In this document: in pieces, positions 1-5,046 of the stretch
Layout: the number at the start of each line of letters is the position of its first letter
How positions within the stretch are numbered: the first letter of the stretch is position 1
From: an uncultured Bacteriovorax sp.
GTDB lineage: Bacteria > Bdellovibrionota > Bacteriovoracia > Bacteriovoracales > Bacteriovoracaceae
Direction: 5' to 3'
DNA: 5,046 nt
Assembly: GCA_946482295.1 (NCBI GenBank)
Contig: CAMLRB010000240.1
Span: 1 to 5,046 of the forward strand
Made by a program: the position numbers and the translations under genes
The notes under the pieces: generated by a model
Database searches by the model: none
What the model was told of the DNA's origin: nothing
What the model saw: the letters and a program-made list of their open reading frames with translations, nothing else

Positions 1-31
1 GATTTTGTGCCGAAGTTGTGACGTTGTTCAT
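1..31 (-). CDS. Possible start of a divergent gene, 5' end only
   Basis: An ATG at 31 on the minus strand opens a frame reading MNNVTTSAQN before it runs off the left edge of the window. It is the only ATG downstream of the leftward candidate promoter at 91-119, and it would have a leader of about 50 nt. Upstream of the ATG there is only a weak Shine-Dalgarno-like AAGAG with a 6-nt spacer. Ten codons are too few to name a product or to prove coding. The call rests mainly on the good promoter pointing this way. Confidence 0.33.
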   Translation of the reverse strand, partial: MNNVTTSAQN

Positions 32-90
32 GTTTTTCTCTTTATAGTTTGTTTTAAAGGTTAAAATTCTTTCTTAAATTTGAATAAGTT

Positions 91-119
91 ATTCTAAAAA
101 GCCTTTGTTAAGTTGTCAA
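91..119 (-). promoter_or_regulatory. Candidate sigma70-type promoter, leftward
   Basis: Reading the minus strand, TTGACA (119-114, perfect consensus -35) is followed by a 17-nt spacer and TAGAAT (96-91, five of six matches to the -10). Transcription would begin near 84 and run left into the possible gene at 31. In AT-rich DNA -10-like boxes are common, but a perfect -35 at optimal spacing is much less so. Its -35 overlaps that of the rightward candidate promoter. Confidence 0.5.
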
Positions 120-142
120 AAATAGAGACTTGAAGTTAGAAT
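113..142 (+). promoter_or_regulatory. Candidate sigma70-type promoter for the barrel gene pair
   Basis: TTGTCA (113-118, five of six to consensus) is followed by an 18-nt spacer and TAGAAT (137-142, five of six). Transcription would start near 149, leaving a leader of nearly 60 nt before the ATG at 207. The site is weaker than the leftward promoter with which it shares the -35 region, but it is correctly placed for the two-gene unit. Confidence 0.38.
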
Positions 143-193
143 TAAAAGGAAGTTTTTCTTTTTTAATGGTTGATATGGTCAAGGAACGACCAC

Positions 194-198
194 AAGGG
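194..198 (+). promoter_or_regulatory. Ribosome binding site that fixes the start at 207
   Basis: AAGGG ends 8 nt before the ATG at 207. The other in-frame ATG, at 222, has only an A/T-rich stretch upstream and no Shine-Dalgarno sequence, so 207 is preferred. Confidence 0.55.
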
Positions 199-206
199 TT
201 TACTCT

Positions 207-716
207 ATGGCAAAAATCTTTATGACAGGGAAGCAATTATTCCTCCTTTTAGCTCTTCTTATCGGAATCTCCTACTCTAATAAATCAATGGCGCTAGACA
301 AAACAAACCGTCTTGGTGTTGGTTTATCAACTGAACTCAAAAATGACTTTCCTGCCCTTTCATTCAAGATGCAGAAATCAAAAACTTTTGCTTATGGTGG
401 CCTGCTCGGAGTCTCGAGTGATGATCAAAATGGCGGGTATGGCGTCGGTTTAAAATTTTATCGCAATATATATGATGAGCCTCAAGTTAACTTCTATCTC
501 ACTGGAATGGGGGCCCTTCTGAGCAACAGAATTGCGGGTGTTTCTCATTCAGGTTTTCAATTCGATTTAGGTTTTGGAAGTGAATATCATTTTACTGGTA
601 TGAATTCGCTTGGCTTTAGTTTCGAATTCGGTGTTTCCGCCGCTAAGAAAAAAGATTTTGCATTCGAAACTATGGGCAGTCACTTCTTCGTAGGTGCTGT
701 ACACTTTTATCTATGA
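207..716 (+). CDS. Small exported beta-barrel-like protein, function unknown
   Basis: I do not recognise a named family. The 169-residue product begins with a Sec signal peptide: K9 before a hydrophobic core at about 11-22, and a probable signal peptidase I site after SMA at 27-29. The mature part, about 140 residues, is a series of short alternating hydrophobic/polar segments rich in Gly and aromatics (about 36-43, 62-70, 77-88, 94-105, 117-128, 135-145 and 158-169). It ends in FYL, like the aromatic beta-signal of outer-membrane barrels. Size and strand count suit an 8-strand barrel of the OmpX/OmpW size class, but no homology to those is claimed. There are no cysteines. The stop overlaps the start of the next gene by four bases, so the two are probably translated together. 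Location in the outer membrane is inferred from the pattern. Confidence 0.85.
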   Translation: MAKIFMTGKQLFLLLALLIGISYSNKSMALDKTNRLGVGLSTELKNDFPALSFKMQKSKTFAYGGLLGVSSDDQNGGYGVGLKFYRNIYDEPQVNFYLTGMGALLSNRIAGVSHSGFQFDLGFGSEYHFTGMNSLGFSFEFGVSAAKKKDFAFETMGSHFFVGAVHFYL

Positions 717-1534
717 AAAAAACTTTTTTATTTTCCATTCTCCTCATGGCCGTGGTCACATCGTACCCCGTACTTTGCGTTGCTCAAGATGCACCTAATG
801 ATATTTTCGCTGCTGACGATGATGATCTCAATGTGGGTGGTGATATTTTTACTGACTTTAATGAAGATGTGGAAAACTCGCAGCTCGTAGAAGATGAACG
901 CTTCTATCGCTACGGACGATTTTTTTCGTTTAACATTTCTCTAGGTCTTACGACTTTTGATGGGAATCGTGGACTCGCTTACGAAAATCAACCGCCCTCA
1001 TATGGAGTTTCATTTACCTTTTTTAAAGACTTCCAAAATGCACTAGGGTTAGGTCTTGAATACTCCAAACACTCGATGTTTTTAAAAGATCCAGTTATGG
1101 GCTTTCCCGAAGGAAATTGCGGGACCTCTAACAATGATCCATGTCCTCCGGGATCCGTTGAAGTTGATATGCTTCGCGTGTTTCTTGGCTACCGCTATTA
1201 TATCGATACATCGAACTTAGGGACGGCGATTACTTATTCAAATCCCTATCTCATTACACGTGTCGAATATTGGTATACGACCAATGAATATATCGATCAA
1301 AGCCAGCTCGATAAAGACGCCGGTGGTGGTCTGGGTGTGGGACTAGGTTTTGGATTGGAATTTCCGATCACGGTTCGTGAATCCTATATTGGACTCGAAG
1401 TGCTTTATCACTCTGTTAATTTCCACGACAAAAATTCTCAGGCCTATATGCCAAGAACGGCCGGTCAGTATGGTTTTGATGATCTAAAAGGCGCTGCTTA
1501 TACGACGATGGTTAGTTATGTCTTCAATTGGTAG
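713..1534 (+). CDS. Outer-membrane beta-barrel domain protein, function unknown
   Basis: The 273-residue product starts with a signal peptide (KK at 2-3, hydrophobic core about 5-22, likely cleavage near CVAQ at 22-25). Cys22 lacks a proper lipobox, since the residues before it are PVL, so it is probably not a lipoprotein. Residues 26-62 form an acidic stretch with a DDDD run at 35-38 and no Lys or Arg. From about 65 on, alternating Gly/aromatic strands (for example 69-80, 97-105, 110-118, 151-164, 178-189, 205-219, 224-236) are typical of an outer-membrane barrel, and the chain ends in FNW. Cys136 and Cys144 lie in one Gly/Pro-rich loop and could form a disulfide. The ATG lies in an ATGA overlap with the preceding gene and has no close Shine-Dalgarno, only GGTG about 16 nt away, which suggests translational coupling. 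It resembles the orphan barrel proteins common in myxobacteria and Bdellovibrionota; the exact family is unassigned. Confidence 0.85.
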   Translation: MKKTFLFSILLMAVVTSYPVLCVAQDAPNDIFAADDDDLNVGGDIFTDFNEDVENSQLVEDERFYRYGRFFSFNISLGLTTFDGNRGLAYENQPPSYGVSFTFFKDFQNALGLGLEYSKHSMFLKDPVMGFPEGNCGTSNNDPCPPGSVEVDMLRVFLGYRYYIDTSNLGTAITYSNPYLITRVEYWYTTNEYIDQSQLDKDAGGGLGVGLGFGLEFPITVRESYIGLEVLYHSVNFHDKNSQAYMPRTAGQYGFDDLKGAAYTTMVSYVFNW

Positions 1535-1539
1535 AACGA

Positions 1540-1567
1540 GAACGCCTGAACTAAAGTTCAGGCGTTC
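1540..1567 (+). terminator. Hairpin terminator between convergent units
   Basis: A perfect 12-bp stem (1540-1551 with 1556-1567, arm GAACGCCTGAAC) closes a TAAA loop five bases after the stop of the second barrel gene. On the plus strand it is followed by AGCATTTTAATTT, a moderate T-rich tail, so it fits best as the terminator of the barrel unit. On the minus strand the tail (CTCGTTCTAC) is poor, but this is the only hairpin downstream of der and it may serve both directions. Confidence 0.75.
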
Positions 1568-1578
1568 AGCATTTTAAT

Positions 1579-3513
1579 TTAAATTTCTTTCATCTTCTTT
1601 GCAAATCTTCTGTTTAAATCCTCACCCGTTCTGAAAATAATGTGAATAGGTGTATTATCCAGTAAAAATTCGCGGCGTAGGCCATTCTTCAAGTAGTTCT
1701 TGTAGTTATCAGGAATATCTTTTGAAAGGTTGGTAAAAAACAAGAATGTCGGTGGATTCGATTTTAACATCGAAGCGTATTTCACCTTCAAACGCTTCCC
1801 TGCTTTTTTGATAGCAACTGGATTACTTTCAATTAACTGATAAACATAACGGTTCAATTTACCTGTTGATATATTTTGATTGCGGATAAGCACGGTCTTT
1901 TTGATCGTATCTTTGAGGCGACCAATGTGTTTGTTGTATTTTGCAGAAATCGGAATAAGATCGCAGTGATTTAGCCAAGGAACACTTGCACGTAAATCTG
2001 AAATCCATTCTTTTTTCGCTTTTTCATCAACAAGTTTTTCTTTTAAAAGATCGACTTTGTTCAAGCACACAATAACAGACTTCCCTTTTTCAAGCGCGAT
2101 ATCAAGAAGACGTCTGTCCTGATGAGAAATTCCCACTGAAGCATCGATCATAAAAAGAACGATATCACATTCAGTAATACAACGAAGCGAGCGATAAACA
2201 GATTGTTGCTCAATGAATCCATCAACGGCCTTTTGACGGCGGATACCTGCCGTATCGACAACGTGCAGAGATCGCCAGAGAGATCCTGCCAATGCTTCTT
2301 CACGGGCCATTAAAGCTTCGGCTTCTAAAAACTCTTTTGAATATTCAACTTCTTCGCCTTCAACGTCATCAGAAAAATCACCTTCATCATCGACGAAAAC
2401 GGTTTCATACATTTCGTCTTCTGTTTCCTGAATTTCTTCAGCAGATAATCCTTCGTCTTCATCTACCAATGCACTTTCGAAATCAATATCAGACTCTTCT
2501 TCCTCATCTAATGTTTCTTCGAATAATGGCGTTTCATCACTTAAATAATCTTCTTCATCGTATAGTGGAACACCTTTCGTTCCTTCTTCTTCTAAGTTGT
2601 AGGCATGAGAAAGTGATTCATAGACATCTTTATTGTTGTTTCTGAATTCTTCGTATTGTTGAAATAACAAACTATCAGTTTTAGCAAAACTGACGTCTTG
2701 ATCTAACTTGGCCGCATCTTTTCCAAAGAAGATATCAAAGAAACCTTCAATCGGATCAACAGTTGTTCCGGCAATATCAGAGACAAGAGCTCTTTGTGCC
2801 CCAACGAGCAGATTGAGAAGAGTCGATTTACCAGCGTTGGGTGCACCAATGAGGGCCAACCGTGAAACAACTTTCTCTCTCGGAGTCACTCCTTTTTGAA
2901 GACGTGATTCTTCATGAAATTCAGCTTCTTCGAAGGCCAGAATTTCTTTTTGTAGGGCCTGCTTGAGATCAAGAAGACCAAGACCATGTTCAGCGGAAAC
3001 ACGGAACATTTCTTCTTCCCCAATACCTAGAGAGTAAAATTCCAATTCTTCACCTTCTTGTTTGTCAGTGTCGAACTTATTTACCAGAACCCAAAACTTC
3101 TTTTTTTCTTTGCGGATATAATCAGCAATGTTTTCATCGAATGGAAGAACACCTTCACGCGAATCAACAACAAATAATATGAGATCTGATTCACGAATGG
3201 CCGTTTTCGCTTGATCAGTCATGATGTTAAAAAACTTGTTCATGATCTGATCACGTTTTTTCGGAACATTCTCTTCAATTTTCGATGGATAAAATCCACC
3301 TGTATCAACAAGAATCGCTTCCGCGGCTTTTGTGTGTGCTAATTCTTCGAATGTAGCGATCCCATAGTGTCGATCACGTGTGACACCTGGTTTATCGTGG
3401 GTAATGGCCTTATGGGCCTTTTTCATTAAGCGGTTAAAGAGAGAACTCTTTCCCACATTCGGTCTTCCAATTAAGGAAATGACCATCGAGCGATGATATT
3501 GATTTGTTTCCAT
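1579..3513 (-). CDS. der: Ribosome-associated GTPase Der (EngA) with a large acidic insertion
   Basis: Der is a tandem GTPase needed for assembly of the 50S subunit. From the ATG at 3513 the product has 644 residues, against roughly 440-490 in usual Der. Domain 1: P-loop GRPNVGKS 16-23, GVTRD 43-47, DTGG 70-73, NKFD 145-148, SAEHG 173-177. Domain 2: P-loop GAPNAGKS 223-230, GTTVD 249-253 (usually GTTRD), DTAG 420-423, NKVD 485-488, SAK 523-525. The C-terminal KH-like domain, about 545-632, contains the family-typical NPPTF at 586-590. The extra length is mainly an in-frame insertion of about 145 residues (266-410) between G2 and G3 of domain 2; residues 301-400 include 43 Asp/Glu and only two Lys. 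All core GTPase motifs are intact, so the protein is probably functional. An in-frame GTG at 3531 would add six residues but lies inside era, whereas the ATG at 3513 follows the era stop by 2 nt. Confidence 0.95.
   Translation of the reverse strand: METNQYHRSMVISLIGRPNVGKSSLFNRLMKKAHKAITHDKPGVTRDRHYGIATFEELAHTKAAEAILVDTGGFYPSKIEENVPKKRDQIMNKFFNIMTDQAKTAIRESDLILFVVDSREGVLPFDENIADYIRKEKKKFWVLVNKFDTDKQEGEELEFYSLGIGEEEMFRVSAEHGLGLLDLKQALQKEILAFEEAEFHEESRLQKGVTPREKVVSRLALIGAPNAGKSTLLNLLVGAQRALVSDIAGTTVDPIEGFFDIFFGKDAAKLDQDVSFAKTDSLLFQQYEEFRNNNKDVYESLSHAYNLEEEGTKGVPLYDEEDYLSDETPLFEETLDEEEESDIDFESALVDEDEGLSAEEIQETEDEMYETVFVDDEGDFSDDVEGEEVEYSKEFLEAEALMAREEALAGSLWRSLHVVDTAGIRRQKAVDGFIEQQSVYRSLRCITECDIVLFMIDASVGISHQDRRLLDIALEKGKSVIVCLNKVDLLKEKLVDEKAKKEWISDLRASVPWLNHCDLIPISAKYNKHIGRLKDTIKKTVLIRNQNISTGKLNRYVYQLIESNPVAIKKAGKRLKVKYASMLKSNPPTFLFFTNLSKDIPDNYKNYLKNGLRREFLLDNTPIHIIFRTGEDLNRRFAKKMKEI
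2284..2718 (-). other. Acidic insertion in the second G domain of Der
   Basis: This encodes Der residues 266-410, between GTTVD (249-253) and DTAG (420-423). In canonical Der these motifs are only about 20 residues apart. The first part (266-300) is of mixed composition, the middle and end (301-400) are dominated by Asp and Glu, with runs such as LDEEEESD and VDEDEG, and the last part (394-409) looks helical and Ala/Glu-rich. It has no recognisable domain and is probably largely disordered. The frame stays open and the flanking Der sequence is well conserved, so it is not a frameshift or a separate gene. Confidence 0.85.
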
Positions 3514-3515
3514 AA

Positions 3516-4487
3516 TTACTTCTTTCTCCACACGCGGTTAGAATCCTTGGCACGTGGAAGACCTAATTCTTCAAGGACGAAATTGTTGTTGAACCATTTT
3601 GGTGAAACTTTAACGTGAAGGTTGAGGTGCACAGGTCCACCAGTCATAACTTCAATCTTTTTACGTGAACGAATCCCGATTTCTTTAATCATTGATCCAC
3701 TTGAACCAATAACGATTGCACGCTGACTTGGACGATTGACGAGAATTGACGCTGAAATATGAGATTCAAAAACATTTGGATCTGTTTTTGATTTTGTCTC
3801 TTTATATTCATCAATCACGACAGCAACTTCATAAGGCACTTCATCTTTTAAAAGTTCAAAGGCCTGCTCACGAATGTATTCTGTTACGAAGAAACGTTGG
3901 TTTTTGTTAGAAACGTCTCCGTTTGGATATAAATGTGGACCTGGTTGAGCGCGATCAGCAAGTGCCCCTGTCAAATCGTGAATATTAATTCCTTCTTTAC
4001 TCGAAATCAGGAAGTGTTTTTCTAAGCTTGGAAGAATGTCTTTTGCTCTTTCCATCACTTCAGCAAGCGGAAGCTTTTCAGAATTTTCGACCTTATCAGC
4101 TTTCGTGAAAAGAACCCAAGTTGGACCCAAATCCTGCTGGAAGTTCTCTTTAAATTCTGTAAATTGAGTGAGGATATCGCGAGAGATATCGATCAATAGT
4201 AAGTTAAGGTCAGCGCCTTCTGTACCTTCGCGCGCTTGTTCGTTCAAACGTTTATTGAATTCATGATTGGACTTATGCAGACCGGGAGTGTCTACCATAA
4301 CGACTTCTGTTCTATCGATTGTGAACACACAGTGAAACTTATTTCGTGTTGTCTGCGGCTTGTTTGTTACAACTGAGAGATCTGTTCCTAATAAACAGTT
4401 AATCAGTGAACTTTTTCCCACGTTTGGTGCTCCTAATACAGCAACCATAATGGATTTGTTATGCGGGTGTTGGTCTTCAATTAACAT
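3516..4487 (-). CDS. era: GTPase Era, 16S rRNA-binding assembly factor
   Basis: Era binds the 3' end of 16S rRNA through its KH domain and acts in late 30S maturation, usually peripherally associated with the inner membrane. The 323 residues match normal Era length (about 300) plus a short N-terminal extension. G domain: P-loop GAPNVGKS 19-26, QTTRN 45-49 (switch I), DTPG 66-69, TKAD 128-131 (Thr replaces the usual Asn of NKxD), and ISSKEG 161-166 at the G5 position. KH domain: about 198-300, with the GxxG loop reading GSSG at 261-264, followed by the conserved IKEIG 267-271 and VKVSPKW 292-298. A basic tail ends in RKK. It sits 20 nt after rnc and 2 nt before der. The start is supported by the AGGAG 8 nt upstream. 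Confidence 0.96.
   Translation of the reverse strand: MLIEDQHPHNKSIMVAVLGAPNVGKSSLINCLLGTDLSVVTNKPQTTRNKFHCVFTIDRTEVVMVDTPGLHKSNHEFNKRLNEQAREGTEGADLNLLLIDISRDILTQFTEFKENFQQDLGPTWVLFTKADKVENSEKLPLAEVMERAKDILPSLEKHFLISSKEGINIHDLTGALADRAQPGPHLYPNGDVSNKNQRFFVTEYIREQAFELLKDEVPYEVAVVIDEYKETKSKTDPNVFESHISASILVNRPSQRAIVIGSSGSMIKEIGIRSRKKIEVMTGGPVHLNLHVKVSPKWFNNNFVLEELGLPRAKDSNRVWRKK
3519..3529 (-). promoter_or_regulatory. Ribosome binding region of der, inside the era 3' end
   Basis: The purine-rich GGAGAAAGAAG lies in the last codons of era and ends 5 nt before the ATG at 3513. It supports that ATG over the GTG at 3531, which overlaps the same region and has no Shine-Dalgarno sequence of its own. 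The spacing from the GGAG core is about 12 nt, so initiation may be helped by ribosomes finishing era. Confidence 0.6.
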
Positions 4488-4495
4488 TTTCTCGT

Positions 4496-4500
4496 CTCCT
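4496..4500 (-). promoter_or_regulatory. Strong ribosome binding site of era
   Basis: AGGAG lies 8 nt before the ATG at 4487, within the 20-nt gap after rnc. It fixes the era start, and era is probably initiated independently of rnc. Confidence 0.75.
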
Positions 4501-4507
4501 ATCTTTG

Positions 4508-5046
4508 TTAATAGATTTTTTGTTCTAAAATACGTTTAGCTAATTCTTTTTCTGTTTTCTTTTTTGAGAGACCGAACATGTCTGCGATCATTGTCTCTCC
4601 GACCCAAATTTCAACGGTAAATCCGCCGTCGTGCTCACGTGCCTTATAGACGGGAAAATGGCCCGTCTTGGCCACACACAACTCTTGCAGAGTTGATTTG
4701 GAATCAAACTCATCAATCACCTTGTCGCTGTAAAAATCTTTTTTAGTTTTTGATTCGTATCGCTTAATGATGTTGTTGAAAATTTCTTTTAATAATTCTG
4801 TGTCGCGATTTGAATCGATATAAATAGCGGCAAGAAGTGATTCAAAGGCATCCGCAAGAATTGAATCTTTCAGATGTCCGTTTGACTTGAACTCTCCTTT
4901 TCCTAAAAAGAGATTATTTTCGAGATTAAGTGAGAGAGCTATTTTCGCCAACTCACTTTCATTTACCAATGAGCCGCGTAGTTTGGATAAGTCTCCTTCA
5001 TTTTTTTCCGGGTATTTTACGTAGAGAACTTCGGCCACCATCATAT
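4508..5046 (-). CDS. rnc: Ribonuclease III, 5' part outside the window
   Basis: RNase III cleaves double-stranded RNA and releases 16S and 23S precursors from the primary rRNA transcript. About 179 residues are visible, against 220-250 in a full protein. Counting from the ATG at 5042-5044, EGDLSKLRGSLV (16-27) and the second catalytic-domain motif LADAFES (63-69, with acidic residues D65 and E68 expected to bind metal) are present. A double-stranded RNA-binding domain follows at about 114-176 and ends in the KKKTEKELA helix. The Met at 5044 is not the true start: the family signature NERLEFLGD, with the first catalytic acidic residues, normally lies just upstream, and the frame stays open to the window edge (the partial codon xAT fits Asn or Asp). 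It is the first visible gene of the rnc-era-der unit. Confidence 0.95.
   Translation of the reverse strand, partial: MMVAEVLYVKYPEKNEGDLSKLRGSLVNESELAKIALSLNLENNLFLGKGEFKSNGHLKDSILADAFESLLAAIYIDSNRDTELLKEIFNNIIKRYESKTKKDFYSDKVIDEFDSKSTLQELCVAKTGHFPVYKAREHDGGFTVEIWVGETMIADMFGLSKKKTEKELAKRILEQKIY

Noticed and set aside
2..64. Plus-strand frame open from position 2 to a stop at 62-64, as the tail of an upstream gene
   Set aside because: Only 20 codons, Phe/Val/Cys-rich as expected from AT-rich noncoding DNA, and it conflicts with the better-supported leftward promoter and start.
176..192. Small inverted repeat TGGTC/GACCA just before the ribosome binding site at 194
   Set aside because: A 5-bp stem with a 7-nt loop is common by chance; there is no sign of a regulator site or riboswitch fold.
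166..225. Leader reading frame MVDMVKERPQGFTLWQKSL whose TGA overlaps the ATG at 222 of the first barrel gene
   Set aside because: The only Shine-Dalgarno-like sequence (AAGGA at 146-150) is 15 nt from its ATG and at the predicted transcript start. It overlaps the well-supported start at 207, so it is probably chance.
2292..2645. Open frame of 117 codons on the plus strand inside der
   Set aside because: It lies antisense to the acidic insertion, has a Leu/His/Arg-rich composition expected from the complement of Glu/Asp codons, and shows no convincing ribosome binding site.
2284..2718. Intein or mobile insertion in der
   Set aside because: There is no Cys/Ser at the left junction, no HN-Cys/Ser/Thr at the right junction, no endonuclease motif and no flanking repeat; the composition is simply acidic and low in complexity.
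2708..2899. Open frame of 63 codons on the plus strand inside der
   Set aside because: It is the complement of the second P-loop region of der, which is clearly coding on the minus strand; no independent signal supports it.

Overview
The window looks like chromosomal housekeeping DNA of an AT-rich Gram-negative bacterium. Two Sec-exported, beta-barrel-like proteins with aromatic C-termini imply an outer membrane. The general style (low GC, acidic or lysine-rich proteins, paired small orphan barrels, era directly followed by der) would suit a Bdellovibrionota member such as a Bacteriovorax-like organism. That placement is inference and was not tested by any search.

Layout: positions 1-206 are mostly intergenic. 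They carry two candidate sigma70-type promoters pointing in opposite directions with overlapping -35 boxes. The leftward one would drive a gene that starts at 31 and leaves the window after ten codons. Positions 207-1534 (+) hold two small genes joined by an ATGA overlap, both probably outer-membrane beta-barrels of unknown function. A strong hairpin at 1540-1567 ends this unit and separates it from a convergent operon.

Positions 1579-5046 (-) hold rnc (5' part outside the window), era and der, transcribed in that order with 20-nt and 2-nt gaps. All three products act in rRNA processing or ribosome assembly: RNase III cuts the rRNA precursor, Era checks the 3' end of 16S rRNA in the 30S subunit, and Der acts in 50S assembly. 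Co-expression of the three therefore makes sense.

No defence system, mobile element, CRISPR array or RNA gene is visible. The most unusual object is Der. Its second GTPase domain is split by an in-frame insertion of about 145 residues, strongly acidic over most of its length, between the G2 and G3 motifs, and the usual GTTRD motif reads GTTVD. Next in interest are the overlapping divergent promoters and the coupled barrel pair.
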